Below, one piece after another: positions 23,719 to 34,664 of a DNA stretch of 64,000 nt. Both the position numbers and the translations under genes were made by a program. The DNA is taken from positions 1-64,000 of the forward strand of contig NZ_JAJNDA010000024.1 of assembly GCF_021026295.1 (NCBI RefSeq). Direction: 5' to 3'. The notes under the pieces are model-generated. The model ran no database searches, was not told where the DNA came from, and worked only from the letters and a program-made list of their open reading frames with translations. The number at the start of each line of letters is the position of its first letter. Positions within the stretch are counted from its first letter, which is position 1. Source of the DNA: Actinomycetospora soli. GTDB lineage: Bacteria > Actinomycetota > Actinomycetes > Mycobacteriales > Pseudonocardiaceae.

Positions 23719-25347
23719 TCAGCCTAGGAAAGTTCCGGCCCCGGCCCACTCCAGGGCGGCCGTGGGGAGCACTCCCAGGAGCAAGGTCACGGCGACGCCC
23801 AGCGTGATCGCCACCGTGGTCATCGGGCCGGGGAGGCTGACGGTCGGTCCGTCCGGGGCGGGGTCCGAGAAGTACATGAGCACGATCACGCGCAGGTAGA
23901 AGAACGCGGCGATCGCGCTGCAGACCAGGCCCACGATGACCAGCGGCGCCATGCCGTCGGCGAGACCCGCCGAGAACACCGCGAACTTCGCGGTGAACCC
24001 GCTGGTCAGCGGCACGCCGGCGAGCGCGAGGAGGCAGAACGACAGGGACGCCGCGACCACCGGGGACCGTTGCGCGAGGCCCGCGTACCCCGAGAGGTGA
24101 CCGGCCTCGCCGTCGCCGCCGCGCACGAGCGAGACCAGGCCGAGGATCGCGATCGTCGTGAAGCCGTAGGCCAGGAGGTAGAACAGCGTGCCGGACAGCC
24201 CGGCCGGGGTGATCGCGAGGCAGCCGATCAGCAGGAAGCCGGCGTGGGCCACCGAGGAGTAGGCCACCATGCGCTTGAGATCGGTCTGCGTGATCCCGAG
24301 CACGGTGCCGATCACCATCGACGCGATCGCGACGGCCCACAGCACCCCGCGCCACTCCAGCGCCGTGGTGCCGAAGGCCACCGTGAACACGCGCAGGATC
24401 GCGCCGAACGCGGCGACCTTGGTGCAGGCGGCCATGAACGCGGTCACGGCCGTCGGGGCGCCCTGGTAGACGTCGGGGGTCCACGTGTGGAACGGCCCCA
24501 CCGAGGCCTTGAACATCAGGCCGACCACGATGAGCGCCAGCCCGCCGAAGAGCAGGGTGTCCGAGCGCAGCGGGCCCGCCGCCGCCGCGGCGATGTCGGA
24601 GAGCCGCACGGAGCCGGCGTAGCCGTAGAGCAGGGCGACGCCGTAGATGAAGAACGCGGACGCGAACGCCCCGAGCAGGAAGTACTTGACCGCCGACTCC
24701 TGCGACAGCAGCCGCCGGCGCCGGGCGAGCCCGCACAGCAGGTACAGCGGCAGGCTGAGCACCTCGAGGGCCACGAACATCGTGATGAGGTCGTTCGCGG
24801 CGCAGAACGCCAGCATGCCCAGCAGGGCGAAGAGCACGAACGGGAAGACCTCGGTGTGCATCTCCGGCGCCGGGCCGCCGTCGCCGGAGCCCGTGCCGCC
24901 GCGGGAGCCGCCCGCGCCCGGCCGTCCGGTGTCGGACCCGCCGCCGGCGAGGGCGCCGACGCGGTCGCGGGCCGCGGCGAGCGCCTCGGGGTCGGGCAGG
25001 AACACCCCGCCCGGCTCGATCGAGCGGTCGGCCAGCAGCAGCACCGACGGGATCGCCAACGCGAGCAGCGTGCCCCACAGGAACAGGCTCGGGGCGTCGA
25101 CGGAGATCGCCCCGGCGAGGACGACGACGTCCGCCGCCCCCGTCGTCGCCCGGACGATCACCGCGGCGAGCGCGAGGACCACGACGGCCAGGGTGACCGC
25201 GAGCTGGACCGGGCGGCGCCGGTGGTGCGGGAGGACGGTCTCGATCAGCACCGACACGATCGCGCCCACGAAGAGGATCAGCAGCGGCGCGAGGGCCGCG
25301 TAGTCGACGCCGAGGGCGGCGGCGGTGATCTGGCTGGGGACACCCAT
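23719..25347 (-). CDS. nuoN: NADH-quinone oxidoreductase subunit N
   Basis: 542 residues, 14-helix Mrp-antiporter-like proton-pumping subunit of complex I. Seen: LITMFVALEVLSLPLYLLCGL, SAVKYFLLGAFASAFFIYGVALLYG, VGPFHTWTPDVYQGAPTAVTAFMAACTKVAAF and LTSGFTAKFAVF. A Gly/Ser-rich insertion of about 45 residues (around 125-170) lies between early helices, absent from E. coli NuoN. Its ATG overlaps the nuoM stop by one base (TGATG). Last gene of the nuo operon. Confidence 0.95.
   Translation of the reverse strand: MGVPSQITAAALGVDYAALAPLLILFVGAIVSVLIETVLPHHRRRPVQLAVTLAVVVLALAAVIVRATTGAADVVVLAGAISVDAPSLFLWGTLLALAIPSVLLLADRSIEPGGVFLPDPEALAAARDRVGALAGGGSDTGRPGAGGSRGGTGSGDGGPAPEMHTEVFPFVLFALLGMLAFCAANDLITMFVALEVLSLPLYLLCGLARRRRLLSQESAVKYFLLGAFASAFFIYGVALLYGYAGSVRLSDIAAAAAGPLRSDTLLFGGLALIVVGLMFKASVGPFHTWTPDVYQGAPTAVTAFMAACTKVAAFGAILRVFTVAFGTTALEWRGVLWAVAIASMVIGTVLGITQTDLKRMVAYSSVAHAGFLLIGCLAITPAGLSGTLFYLLAYGFTTIAILGLVSLVRGGDGEAGHLSGYAGLAQRSPVVAASLSFCLLALAGVPLTSGFTAKFAVFSAGLADGMAPLVIVGLVCSAIAAFFYLRVIVLMYFSDPAPDGPTVSLPGPMTTVAITLGVAVTLLLGVLPTAALEWAGAGTFLG
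23721..23726 (-). promoter_or_regulatory. -10 element (TAGGCT) for the polyprenyl synthase gene inside nuoN 3' end
   Basis: Minus-strand TAGGCT is followed by 6 bases (GAGGGA) and GTG 23714. The element overlaps the last codons of nuoN, allowing leaderless transcription independent of the nuo operon. Confidence 0.45.
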
Positions 25348-27005
25348 CAGCGGGCCACTCCGTTCGGGCCGACCGGGTCGGCCACGCCGACCTCGCTCAT
25401 CGTGGCGGAGACCGCCGGGTTGATGACGTCGAGCAGGGGCTGCGGGAAGAAGCCGAGCAGGAAGATCAGCAGCACCAGCGGCGCCAGCACGCCGATCTCC
25501 CGGCCGGACAGGTCACCGAAGCGTGCCCGGCGCGCCGCGTCGGGCGGGTCCGTGTCGACGGTGTCGGAGAACCCCGGGCCGCCGGCCAGCGCCCGCGCGG
25601 TGGCCGCCCCCGGGCCACCGCCGACGACGGCCTCGCCGCGCAGCGGGCCGGTCATCGTGCGCTGGTAGACCCAGAGCACGTAGAGCGCGGCGAAGATGAT
25701 CCCGACGGTGGCGATCACGGTGTAGACCGGCTCGCGCGGCCAGGAGCCGATGAGCACCAGGAACTCGGAGACGAACGAGTTCGTGCCCGGCAGCGACAAC
25801 GTGGTCAGACCGGCCAGGAGGAAGAGGCCGGCGAGCACCGGCGCGATCTTCCCGACGCCGCCGTAGTCGGCGATCTGCGTGGACCCGCCGCGCGCGGCGA
25901 GCATGCCGACGACGAGGAAGAGCATCGCCGTCGAGATGCCGTGGTTGACCATGTAGAGCGCCGAGCCCGCGACGGCCTGCTGCGAGAAGGCGAAGATCCC
26001 CAGCCCGATGAACCCGAAGTGGGCGATCGAGGTGTAGGAGACGAAGCGCTTCATGTCGGTCTGCATGGCGGCGAGCAGCGCGCCGTAGAGCACGCCGATC
26101 ACCGAGAGCACGAGCACCAGCGGCGCCAGGGTCTGCGAGGCCAGCGGGAACAGCGGCAGGCAGTAGCGCAGGAACCCGAAGACGCCGACCTTGTCCAGGA
26201 CGCCGACCAGGATCACGCCGCCGCCGATCGGGGCCTGCGCACCGGCGTCGGGCAGCCACGTGTGGAGCGGCACCAGCGGTGCCTTGATCGCGAACGCGGC
26301 GAAGAACCCGAGGAACAGGAGGATCTGCGTCGACTCCGGCAGCTGGGCCGCGAGGCGCTGCAGCTCCGCCCAGTCGAACGTGGCCGCGCCCAGACGGGTG
26401 CCGCTCGCGACGTAGATCCCGATCACCGAGCCGAGCATGATCAGCCCGCCGAGGAACGAGTACAGGAAGAACTTGACCGCCGCGTACTGCCGCCGGGCCC
26501 CGCCGAAGCGCCCGATGATGAAGTACATCGGGACGAGCATGACCTCGAACATCACGTAGAAGACGAAGACGTCGGTGGCGGCGAACAGGGCCACCAGCAC
26601 ACCCTGCAGCGACAGCATCAGCGCGACGAAGCCGCCCGCGCCGCGGGGCTCGCCCTCGGGACCGTCGGGGAACCGCTCGGCCGCGGACGTGAAGGACGTG
26701 TACGCGATGACGATCGGGACGAGCACCGCCAGCAGCGCGATCATCGCGAGGGCGATGCCGTCGAGCCCCAGCGAGAACGACACCCCGAAGGCGGGGATCC
26801 ACTCCACCGAGGACTCACCCTGGAAGCGCGTCGGCGCGCTGGGGTCGAACAACCCCCACACGACGGCGACCAGGACCAGCTCGACGAGGGACACCCCGAA
26901 GCCCAGCGACTTCGCCGACGCGTCGCGGCCGCCCTTGACCAGGGCGCCGCACACCGCCGCCCCCAGCAGGGGCAGCAGGACGAGGACGATCACGAGGGCG
27001 CTCAC
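25347..27005 (-). CDS. nuoM: NADH-quinone oxidoreductase subunit M
   Basis: 552 residues, proton-pumping antiporter-like subunit. Seen: [21 protein letters not shown] with the key Glu, [81 protein letters not shown]. Overlaps nuoL by 4 bases and nuoN by one. The C-terminal loop before the last helix (about residues 465-510) is longer than usual. Confidence 0.96.
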   Translation of the reverse strand: MSALVIVLVLLPLLGAAVCGALVKGGRDASAKSLGFGVSLVELVLVAVVWGLFDPSAPTRFQGESSVEWIPAFGVSFSLGLDGIALAMIALLAVLVPIVIAYTSFTSAAERFPDGPEGEPRGAGGFVALMLSLQGVLVALFAATDVFVFYVMFEVMLVPMYFIIGRFGGARRQYAAVKFFLYSFLGGLIMLGSVIGIYVASGTRLGAATFDWAELQRLAAQLPESTQILLFLGFFAAFAIKAPLVPLHTWLPDAGAQAPIGGGVILVGVLDKVGVFGFLRYCLPLFPLASQTLAPLVLVLSVIGVLYGALLAAMQTDMKRFVSYTSIAHFGFIGLGIFAFSQQAVAGSALYMVNHGISTAMLFLVVGMLAARGGSTQIADYGGVGKIAPVLAGLFLLAGLTTLSLPGTNSFVSEFLVLIGSWPREPVYTVIATVGIIFAALYVLWVYQRTMTGPLRGEAVVGGGPGAATARALAGGPGFSDTVDTDPPDAARRARFGDLSGREIGVLAPLVLLIFLLGFFPQPLLDVINPAVSATMSEVGVADPVGPNGVAR

Positions 27006-29029
27006 GGCAGCGCCACCGCCAGCAACGCCGCGACCAGCACGAGCGAGCCTCCCAGCATCGTCAGCGCGTACGAGCGCACGAATCCGGTCTGGGCGCGCCG
27101 GGCCCGGCCCGACGCCCCGCCGAGCAGGGCGGCGGTGCCGTTGACGGCCCCGTCCACCCCGCGGTTGTCGAGGTAGACCAGCGCGCGGGACAGCCAGAGG
27201 CCGGGCCGCGCGACGAGCCCCTCGTTGATCGCGTTGGCGTAGAGGTCGGCGCGGGCGGCCCGCACCGGCAGCGACACCCGCTGCGGACGCTCCACCGGCA
27301 CCGGCTTCCGGCCGACCGTGAGGTAGGCGATCCCGACGCCGAGGAGCATGAGCACCGTCGCGATGCCGGGGACGAGCCCCGTCGGGATGACGGCCTCCTC
27401 GACCTCACGCAGCGGGCCGATCGACGGCTCGAGCCAGCCGCCGAGGCGCTCCCCGACGACCAGGAACGCACCGGCACCGACCGAGCCGACGGCCAGCACG
27501 ATCATCGGCACCGTCATCGAGGCCGGCGACTCGTGCGGGTGGTAGTGCTCCGGGGACCCGTGGCCGGGCTCCGGGTGCTGCGGGGCCGCCTCGCTCTCCA
27601 GCGACGGGTCCCACGGGGCCGCCCGCGGGGTGAGCGAGCGCCACCGCTCCGGGCCGAAGAAGGTCATGAGCATCAGGCGCGTCATGTAGAAGGCGGTGAG
27701 TCCGGCCGCCAGGAGCGCCGCGCCGCCCAGCAGCCACCCGCGCACGGGCGGCCCGCCCAGGGCGGCCTCGATGATGAGGTCCTTCGAGTAGAAGCCGGAC
27801 AGGAACGGGAACCCGATCAGGGCCAGGTAGCCGAGCGTGAACGTGGCGAAGGTGACCGGCATGTGCCGCCACAGCCCGCCGAACCGGCGCATGTCGGTCT
27901 CGTCGGCCATGCCGTGCATCACCGACCCGGCCCCGAGGAAGAGCCCGGCCTTGAAGAAGCCGTGGGTCAGCAGGTGGGCGAGACCGGCCGCGTAACCGAT
28001 CGGGCCGAGCCCGACGGCGAGCATCATGTAGCCGATCTGGCTCACCGTGGAGTAGGCCAGGACCTTCTTGATGTCGTCGTAGGCGCAGCCGACGATCGCG
28101 CCGATGAGCAGCGTGACCGCTCCGACGATGGTCACGACGAGCTGGCCGGTCGGCGTGAGGTCGTAGATCGGGTGCGTGCGGGCGACCAGGTAGACACCCG
28201 CCGTCACCATCGTGGCGGCGTGGATGAGGGCCGAGACCGGGGTCGGGCCCTCCATCGCGTCGGGGAGCCACGCCTGCAGCGGGAACTGACCCGACTTGCC
28301 GCAGGCCCCGAGCAGGAGCAGCAGGGCCACGGCGGTGATCGCCCCGGGCGAGAGCTCCCCGGCGCGGGCGAAGACCTCGGTGTACTGCGTCGTGCCCAGC
28401 TGCGCGAACAGGATGAAGATCGCGAGGGCGAGCCCGACGTCGCCGACCCGGTTCATCAGGAAGGCCTTCTTCGCCGCGGACGCCGCGAGCGGGCGCTGCA
28501 CGTAGAAGCCGATGAGCAGGTACGACGCGAGGCCCACGCCCTCCCACCCGAGGTAGAGGGTGAGGAAGCCGTTGCCGAGGACCAGCACGAGCATCGACGC
28601 GACGAACAGGTTGAGCATCGCGAAGAACTTGCGCCGGTTCTCGTCATGGGCCATGTAGCCCACCGAGTAGATGTGGATCAGCGACCCGACGCCGGTGATG
28701 AGCAGCACGAACGTCAGCGACAGCGGGTCCAGGCGCAGCCCGAACTCCACCGACAACGAGCCGGAGGCGAACCACTCGTAGAGCGGCAGCTCGCGCACCC
28801 GCTCCTCGCCCGGCAGGGCGAGCGCGGACACGAACAGCACGACGCCGTAGACGAACGAGGCCAGCACCGTGGCGGTGCCGAGCAGGTGGCCCCAGCGGTC
28901 GGTGCGCCGGCCGCCGAGGAAGAGCACCGCGGCGCCCAGGGCCGGCAGCGCGACCAGGAGCCAGGCAGCGGTGCCGGCTCCCGTCGCCTCGGCCACGGGG
29001 GGCAACTCGGTGAGCATCGCGGTATTCAC
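27002..29029 (-). CDS. nuoL: NADH-quinone oxidoreductase subunit L
   Basis: 675 residues, the largest antiporter-like subunit with the long lateral helix at the C-terminus. Seen: [95 protein letters not shown] and [12 protein letters not shown] cytosol- or periplasm-facing insert near residue 495 is rich in His, Pro and Glu ([15 protein letters not shown]). GTG 29029 with GGGAG upstream, 10 bases after nuoK. Confidence 0.96.
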   Translation of the reverse strand: MNTAMLTELPPVAEATGAGTAAWLLVALPALGAAVLFLGGRRTDRWGHLLGTATVLASFVYGVVLFVSALALPGEERVRELPLYEWFASGSLSVEFGLRLDPLSLTFVLLITGVGSLIHIYSVGYMAHDENRRKFFAMLNLFVASMLVLVLGNGFLTLYLGWEGVGLASYLLIGFYVQRPLAASAAKKAFLMNRVGDVGLALAIFILFAQLGTTQYTEVFARAGELSPGAITAVALLLLLGACGKSGQFPLQAWLPDAMEGPTPVSALIHAATMVTAGVYLVARTHPIYDLTPTGQLVVTIVGAVTLLIGAIVGCAYDDIKKVLAYSTVSQIGYMMLAVGLGPIGYAAGLAHLLTHGFFKAGLFLGAGSVMHGMADETDMRRFGGLWRHMPVTFATFTLGYLALIGFPFLSGFYSKDLIIEAALGGPPVRGWLLGGAALLAAGLTAFYMTRLMLMTFFGPERWRSLTPRAAPWDPSLESEAAPQHPEPGHGSPEHYHPHESPASMTVPMIVLAVGSVGAGAFLVVGERLGGWLEPSIGPLREVEEAVIPTGLVPGIATVLMLLGVGIAYLTVGRKPVPVERPQRVSLPVRAARADLYANAINEGLVARPGLWLSRALVYLDNRGVDGAVNGTAALLGGASGRARRAQTGFVRSYALTMLGGSLVLVAALLAVALP

Positions 29030-29039
29030 GGAGCTCCCG

Positions 29040-29339
29040 TCAGTACTTGAGGAGGTTCGCGTCGTCGACCGAGGCGGTCCGGCGCGTGCGGAAGATGGCC
29101 ATGATGATCGAGAGGCCGACGACGACCTCCGCTGCGGCGACGACGATGACGAACAGGGCCATGACCTGCCCGTCGAGGTTGCCGTTGATCCGGGAGAAGG
29201 TCACCAGCGACAGGTTCGTGGCGTTGAGCATGAGCTCGACGCACATGAACACGACGATCGCGTTGCGCCGGACCAGCACGCCGACCGTGCCGATCGCGAA
29301 GAGCAGGGCGGAGAGCAGCAGGTAGTTCGTGGGGCTCAC
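29040..29339 (-). CDS. nuoK: NADH-quinone oxidoreductase subunit K
   Basis: 99 residues, three membrane helices, standard NuoK length. Seen: [44 protein letters not shown] with the conserved helix-2 Glu, and [17 protein letters not shown] with the helix-3 Glu; both belong to the proton path. GTG 29339 overlaps nuoJ by 4 bases. Confidence 0.96.
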   Translation of the reverse strand: MSPTNYLLLSALLFAIGTVGVLVRRNAIVVFMCVELMLNATNLSLVTFSRINGNLDGQVMALFVIVVAAAEVVVGLSIIMAIFRTRRTASVDDANLLKY

Positions 29340-30133
29340 GCCTGGCTCCCCGTGACGCGGTGTCCGTGGTCGGTGTGCGCCGACGCGTCGTGCTCGTCGC
29401 CGGCGTGCGCCAGCTCGGTCTGGTGGCCGAGGCGCTCGCGGGCGGTCGCCTCGATGATCTCGGAGAGCGACTCGGGGGCGACGGAGCCGTCCGGCAGCAG
29501 CGCCGGGGTGGCGACCGAGTCCGCCGTCGCGAAGACGCCGGGACCCGAGCGCGAGCCGTACTTCTCCAGCGGGCCCTGCAGGCGGGCGACGACGCGCTCG
29601 CGCTGGCTCGCGGTCTGGCGCTTCGCCCGGCCCGCGAAGGTGTAGACGACCGCGCCGAGCGTGCCGACGACGATCAGCGCCGAGGCGAGCTCGAGGGCGG
29701 CGACGTAGCGGGTGAACACCAGCAGACCGATGCCGCCGGTGTTCTGGGTGGGCAGCGTCGCGCCGACCACGCTCGCGGTGACCGACCGCGCCACCGCGCC
29801 GACGAGCAGCCCGGCGATGCCGACGCCCAGGATCGCGGCGGCCACGCGCTGGCCGCGCAGCACCTCGACCACCGAGTCGGAGGCGTCCCGGCCGACCATC
29901 ATCAGCACGAAGACGAACAGCATCATGATCGCGCCGGTGTAGACGATGATCTGGGTGAAGCCCAGGAACGGCGCCGACTGGACCATGTAGAGGAAGCCGA
30001 GCGAGAGCATCGTCAGCACGAGCCACAGGGCGGAGTGCACGGCGTTGCGGGCGAACACCATGCCCAGGCCGCCGGCGAGGGCGATCGGGCCGAGGATCCA
30101 GAACCCGATGGCCTCGCCGATCGAGGTGGTCAT
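29336..30133 (-). CDS. nuoJ: NADH-quinone oxidoreductase subunit J
   Basis: 265 residues. The five-helix core (about 1-170) has [25 protein letters not shown], the conserved NuoJ block. A hydrophilic C-terminal extension of about 95 residues ends in a His/Asp/Glu-rich stretch ([17 protein letters not shown]). The extension is typical of actinobacterial NuoJ but its role is unknown. Overlaps nuoI and nuoK by 4 bases each. Confidence 0.95.
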   Translation of the reverse strand: MTTSIGEAIGFWILGPIALAGGLGMVFARNAVHSALWLVLTMLSLGFLYMVQSAPFLGFTQIIVYTGAIMMLFVFVLMMVGRDASDSVVEVLRGQRVAAAILGVGIAGLLVGAVARSVTASVVGATLPTQNTGGIGLLVFTRYVAALELASALIVVGTLGAVVYTFAGRAKRQTASQRERVVARLQGPLEKYGSRSGPGVFATADSVATPALLPDGSVAPESLSEIIEATARERLGHQTELAHAGDEHDASAHTDHGHRVTGSQA

Positions 30134-30747
30134 CGCTTCTCCTCCGGGGCCTTCCCGACGAGGGCCGCGCCCGGGAGGGCGTTCGCCCCGGCGCGGTTGT
30201 CGGTGTCGAGATCGTCGGCCCCGGCCTGGTCGCGGCCGCGCCGCGCCATCTCCGGGCCCTGCACGTAGTAGTCCTGCTCGTCGTCCCCGAGGCGCATGGG
30301 GTGCGGCGGCTGCTCCATGCCGGGCAGCAGCGGCGCCAGCAGCATGTCCTTGGTGTAGATCAGATCCTGGCGGTCGTCGTCGGCGAGCTCGTACTCGTTC
30401 GTCATCGTCAGCGACCGCGTCGGGCACGCCTCGATGCAGAGCCCGCAGCCGATGCAGCGCAGGTAGTTGATCTGGTAGATCGCGCCGTAGCGCTCCCCGG
30501 GCGAGAACCGCGCCTCGGGCGTGTTGTCCCCGCCCTCGACGTAGATCGCGTCGGCGGGGCACGCCCAGGCGCAGAGCTCGCAGCCGACGCACTTCTCGAG
30601 GCCGTCCGGGTGCCGGTTGAGCTGGTGGCGGCCGTGGTAGCGCGGCGCGGTCACCTTCTTGACCAGCGGGTACTCCTCGGTGACCACCTTCTTGAACATC
30701 GTCGAGAAGGTGACGCCGAAGCCGGCGATGCCGTCGAACATGCCCAT
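30130..30747 (-). CDS. nuoI: NADH-quinone oxidoreductase subunit I
   Basis: 205 residues. Carries two [4Fe-4S] motifs, [12 protein letters not shown] (about 53-64) and [12 protein letters not shown] (about 97-108), for clusters N6a/N6b that pass electrons to NuoB. The C-terminal ~50 residues are a variable acidic tail. ATG 30747 overlaps the nuoH stop by one base; Met3 is an alternative start. Confidence 0.96.
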   Translation of the reverse strand: MGMFDGIAGFGVTFSTMFKKVVTEEYPLVKKVTAPRYHGRHQLNRHPDGLEKCVGCELCAWACPADAIYVEGGDNTPEARFSPGERYGAIYQINYLRCIGCGLCIEACPTRSLTMTNEYELADDDRQDLIYTKDMLLAPLLPGMEQPPHPMRLGDDEQDYYVQGPEMARRGRDQAGADDLDTDNRAGANALPGAALVGKAPEEKR

Positions 30748-32072
30748 CAGGCGTCCTCCTTCTGTCCCGTGCCCACCGCGGCCGTCTCCTTTGACGAGCC
30801 CGAGGACACCGCGCGGCGCCGCCGCGGGGGGCTCGACGGCACGGTGAGGTCCAGCGGCGGGACGGGGTAGTTCCCGACGACGGGTGGCTCGGCCGTGTCC
30901 TCGTCGTCCTCGGTGCGGTCGGGCAGCATCAGCGCGACCACGATCGCGACGACGATCACGACCGCGCCGATCATCAGCACCACCGGCGCCGAGATCGTGC
31001 CGAACTCGTTGCGCAGGACGCGGAGGACCGCGATCGCGATCAGCCACACGAGGCTGACCGGGATCAGCACCTTCCAGCCGAGGCGCATGAACTGGTCGTA
31101 GCGCTGGCGGGGCAGCGTGCCGCGCAGCCAGATGTAGACGAAGAGGAACACGAACATCTTCGTGATGAACCAGACGACCGGTAGCCAGCCCTCGTTGACC
31201 CCGGGGATCAGCGAGAGGGGCCACGGGGCCATCCAGCCGCCGAGGAAGAGCGTCGTGGCCACCGCGGAGAGGGTGACCATGTTGACGTACTCGGCGAGGA
31301 AGAAGAGCGCGAACTTCAGCGACGAGTACTCGGTGTGGAAGCCGCCGACCAGCTCGGACTCGGCCTCGGGGAGGTCGAAGGGCGCCCGGTTCGTCTCCCC
31401 GACCATCGAGATCGCGAAGACGATGAAGCTGACCGGCAGGAGCCAGATGTACCAGCCCCCCTGCTGCGCCGAGACGATGTCGGCGGTCGACAGCGAGCCC
31501 GCGTAGAGCACGACGCCGATGATCGAGATGCCGAGCGCCAGCTCGTAGGAGATGACCTGCGCGGCGCTGCGGAGGCTACCGAGCAGCGGGTACGGCGACC
31601 CGGACGCCCAGCCCGCCAGCACGATCCCGTAGACGCCGATCGAGGAGCAGGCCAGCACGACGAGGATGCCGACCGGCAGGTCCGCGACCTGCAGCGCCGT
31701 GCGCTCCCCGAAGATCGAGACCTCGGGGCCGAGCGGGATCACGGCGAAGGCGACGAAGGCCGGGATCGTCGAGATCACCGGCGCGATGAAGAAGACCGCC
31801 TTGTCCGCGAGGACCGGCCGGATGTCCTCCTTGAACGCCAGCTTGAGCCCGTCGGCGAGGGACTGGAGCAGGCCGAACGGCCCGTTCCAGTTCGGCCCGG
31901 GCCGCTGCTGCATGCGCCCGACGACCCGGCGCTCCAGCCAGATCATGAACAGCGTCATGAAGACCAGCAGCGCGAAGACCGCGACGACCTTGACGATCGT
32001 CAGCCAGATCGGGTCGTCCGCGATCAGCGCCTGCGTGTACCCGGGGGTCCCGGGCGGGGGGAGCGGGTTCAC
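30747..32072 (-). CDS. nuoH: NADH-quinone oxidoreductase subunit H
   Basis: 441 residues, eight membrane helices; forms the quinone entry site with NuoB and NuoD. Seen: [87 protein letters not shown], and [23 protein letters not shown] hydrophilic C-terminal extension of about 55 residues follows. GTG 32072 overlaps the nuoG stop by 4 bases. Confidence 0.96.
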   Translation of the reverse strand: MNPLPPPGTPGYTQALIADDPIWLTIVKVVAVFALLVFMTLFMIWLERRVVGRMQQRPGPNWNGPFGLLQSLADGLKLAFKEDIRPVLADKAVFFIAPVISTIPAFVAFAVIPLGPEVSIFGERTALQVADLPVGILVVLACSSIGVYGIVLAGWASGSPYPLLGSLRSAAQVISYELALGISIIGVVLYAGSLSTADIVSAQQGGWYIWLLPVSFIVFAISMVGETNRAPFDLPEAESELVGGFHTEYSSLKFALFFLAEYVNMVTLSAVATTLFLGGWMAPWPLSLIPGVNEGWLPVVWFITKMFVFLFVYIWLRGTLPRQRYDQFMRLGWKVLIPVSLVWLIAIAVLRVLRNEFGTISAPVVLMIGAVVIVVAIVVALMLPDRTEDDEDTAEPPVVGNYPVPPLDLTVPSSPPRRRRAVSSGSSKETAAVGTGQKEDA

Positions 32073-34663
32073 CGCGGGTCTCCGTTCCCGACGACGGACG
32101 GGGTCACCTCGACGAGGTCCCCGTGGCGCAGCCCGAGGCCGGCCAGGGTGACGACCCCGCCGGCGACCGGGACGTGGGAGGGCGCCCACACCGTGTCGGT
32201 CGGCAGGTCGGCGAGCTCCACGACGAGGTCGAACGCGTCCCCGAGGCGGGCGGACCCGCCGGGCACGAGCCCGAGCCGCTCGGCCGTGTCGGCGGCGACC
32301 CGGAGTCGGGCCGGCCGGGCCGTGCCGGGCAGGTCGTTCTCCTCGGCCAGCAGGGAGCCGCCGTCGATCAGCTGGCGCCAGGTGGCGAGCCGGACCCGGG
32401 GGCCGTCGGTCAGCGGTGCGCCACTGCTGACGTCGGACGTCAGCGGTGCGCCACCGCTGACGTCGCCGGGAGCGTCGGCCGGGGCCGACGGCCGGGTCGC
32501 CGGGGTCGACGGCGTGACCGCCGCCGTGCCCAGCTCGGCGAGCTCCGCCGCGGCGGCCTGCGGGGTCTGGGTGAACAGGTCGACGTCCATCTCGACGGCG
32601 AGCGAGTCCAGCACCCGGCAGTCCGGCAGCGTCACCGCGGCCGTGCCGCCGACGCGCCCGGAGCCACCCTGGCCGGGGTCGATCGTCGTCGCGAAGGGCC
32701 GGTCGCGCCCCTCCCAGTTGCGGTAGGTGCCGCTGCGGTTGACCGCGGGCGCCACCGGCAGCACGACGTCGGCGTGCTCGGTCACCTCGGAGAGCACCTG
32801 CTCCAGCGAGATCACCACGTCGGCCTCGGCGAGCGCGGCGCGGGCGAGCTCGGGGTCGGGCAGGTCGGCCGGGTCGACGCCGCCGACCACCAGGCCGGCC
32901 AGCGCCCCGTCGCGCGCGGCGGTGAGGATGGCCGTGAGGTCACGACCGGGCTCGGCGGGCAGGGACGGCACGCCCCAGACCTCGGCGACCGCCTCGCGGG
33001 CGTCGGCGTCGTCGACGCGGCGCGCACCGGGCAGCAGCGTCGGCAGCGCGCCGGCGTCCACCCCGCCGCGCTCACCGGCCCGCCGGGGCACCCAGGCGAT
33101 CCGCGCGCCGGAGCGGGCGCCGAGCTCGCTGACCGCGGTCAGCAGGCCGGGCACCTCCGCGGCGCGCTCGCCGACCAGCACCACGGCGCCCGGCTCGGCC
33201 AGGGCCGCCGCGAGGTCGTCGGGCAGGTCGGCCAGGGCCGCGGCCTCCGCGCCGGGCACGGCGCCCAGGAGGTGGCCGCCGGTCTTCGCGACGGCGGGCG
33301 TGGTCCAGCTGCCCACGTGCACCACGCGGGTGCCGTGGCGGGACGCCTTGCGCAGCCGGAGGAAGACGATGGGCGACTCCTCCTCGGGGTCGAACGCCAC
33401 GCACAGCACGGTGCGGGCGGCCTCGAGGTGGGCGTACGAGACGTGGCTGGGCGCGACGCCCGCGACGTGGCCCGCGAGGAACGCCAGCTCCTCGTCGGAG
33501 TGTGCGCGGGCCCGCTGGTCGACGTCGTTGGTCCGCAGCGCCAGGCGGGCGAACTTCGCGTAGGCGTAGGCGTCCTCGACGGTCAGGCGACCGCCGGGCA
33601 GCACGCCGACGCCGCGCTTCGGCGCCAGCTCCTCGCCGTCCGCACCGGTCCGCGCGGCGCCCCCGCCGTCGCGGGCGGCGGTGAGCAGGGCGGCGGCCCG
33701 CTCCAGCGCGTCCACCCAGGAGACCGGCGTGAGCACGCCGTCCTCGCGCACCATCGGCTGCAGCACCCGCTGCGGCGAGGTCGGGTAGCGGAACGCGAAG
33801 CGGCCCTTGTCGCAGAGCCACTCCTCGTTGACCGCCCGGTCCTCGCCGGCCAGCACGCGGGTGACGCCGCCGCGGCGCCAGTCACGGCGGGTCGAGCAGC
33901 CCGACGCGCAGTGCTCGCACTGGCCCGGCGTCGAGACCAGGTCGAAGGGCCGGGAGCGGAAGCGGTAGGAGGCGCTGGTGAGCGCCCCGACCGGGCAGAT
34001 CTGGATGGTGTTGCCGGAGAAGTAGGACTGGAACTCCTCGCCCTCGCCCCAGGCCGTCTCCTCGGTGCCGATCTGCTGGTGCGCGCCGCGCTCGAGGAGC
34101 TCGATGAACGGGTCGCCGGCGATCTGGTCGGAGAACCGGGTGCAGCGCTGGCAGAGCACGCAGCGCTCGCGGTCGAGCAGCACCTCGTCCGAGATCGGCA
34201 GGGGCTTCTCGAAGGTCCGCTTGTGCTCGTGGAACCGCGACTCGGCCCGCCCCGAGGACATCGCCTGGTTCTGCAGGGGGCACTCGCCGCCCTTGTCGCA
34301 GATCGGGCAGTCCAGCGGGTGGTTGATCAGCAGCAGCTCCATGACGCCCTGCTGCGCCTTGTCGGCGACCGCGCTGGTCACCTGCGTCTTCACCACCATG
34401 CCGTCGGCGACGGTCATGGTGCAGCTGGCCTGCGGCTTCGGCATGGGCCGGCCGCCCATCTCGACCTCGACCAGGCACTGGCGGCACGCGCCGGCGGGCT
34501 CGAGGAGGGGGTGGTCGCAGAACCGCGGCACGACGATGCCGAGGCGCTCACAGGTCCGGATGAGGATCTCGCCCTTCGGCGCGTCGACGGTCGTGCCGTC
34601 GATCGTCAGCCGGACGTGACCCTCGGGGACCGGGGGCGCCTCCTGCTCGGGGGCCTGTGTCAT
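32069..34663 (-). CDS. nuoG: NADH-quinone oxidoreductase subunit G
   Basis: 864 residues. The N-terminal ferredoxin domain has [2Fe-2S] cysteines ([20 protein letters not shown]), then [17 protein letters not shown] and [11 protein letters not shown], then the extra N7-type motif CEHCASGC ... WLCDKGRF; the rest is a molybdopterin-oxidoreductase-like scaffold. Near residues 734-753 an in-frame pair of 10-residue repeats ([10 protein letters not shown] / [10 protein letters not shown]) is encoded by two adjacent palindromes at 32409-32464, a region with no counterpart in E. coli NuoG. Start ATG 34663 is one base after the nuoF stop. Confidence 0.95.
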   Translation of the reverse strand: MTQAPEQEAPPVPEGHVRLTIDGTTVDAPKGEILIRTCERLGIVVPRFCDHPLLEPAGACRQCLVEVEMGGRPMPKPQASCTMTVADGMVVKTQVTSAVADKAQQGVMELLLINHPLDCPICDKGGECPLQNQAMSSGRAESRFHEHKRTFEKPLPISDEVLLDRERCVLCQRCTRFSDQIAGDPFIELLERGAHQQIGTEETAWGEGEEFQSYFSGNTIQICPVGALTSASYRFRSRPFDLVSTPGQCEHCASGCSTRRDWRRGGVTRVLAGEDRAVNEEWLCDKGRFAFRYPTSPQRVLQPMVREDGVLTPVSWVDALERAAALLTAARDGGGAARTGADGEELAPKRGVGVLPGGRLTVEDAYAYAKFARLALRTNDVDQRARAHSDEELAFLAGHVAGVAPSHVSYAHLEAARTVLCVAFDPEEESPIVFLRLRKASRHGTRVVHVGSWTTPAVAKTGGHLLGAVPGAEAAALADLPDDLAAALAEPGAVVLVGERAAEVPGLLTAVSELGARSGARIAWVPRRAGERGGVDAGALPTLLPGARRVDDADAREAVAEVWGVPSLPAEPGRDLTAILTAARDGALAGLVVGGVDPADLPDPELARAALAEADVVISLEQVLSEVTEHADVVLPVAPAVNRSGTYRNWEGRDRPFATTIDPGQGGSGRVGGTAAVTLPDCRVLDSLAVEMDVDLFTQTPQAAAAELAELGTAAVTPSTPATRPSAPADAPGDVSGGAPLTSDVSSGAPLTDGPRVRLATWRQLIDGGSLLAEENDLPGTARPARLRVAADTAERLGLVPGGSARLGDAFDLVVELADLPTDTVWAPSHVPVAGGVVTLAGLGLRHGDLVEVTPSVVGNGDPR
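32409..32464. repeat. Two adjacent palindromic repeats inside nuoG
   Basis: 32409-32431 is GTCAGCGGTG-CGC-CACTGCTGAC (one mismatch in the arms); 32436-32464 is a perfect 13-3-13 inverted repeat with arms GACGTCAGCGGTG and CACCGCTGACGTC. The two share a 30-base period, exactly ten codons, so the nuoG frame is kept. Confidence 0.88.
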
Positions 34664-34664
34664 C

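Noticed and set aside
32069-34663. NuoG gene as a formate-dehydrogenase-like enzyme
   Set aside because: Its place between nuoF and nuoH, the ferredoxin N-terminus and the N7-type CxxCxxxC motif fit NuoG; no molybdopterin-binding catalytic Cys/SeCys is evident.
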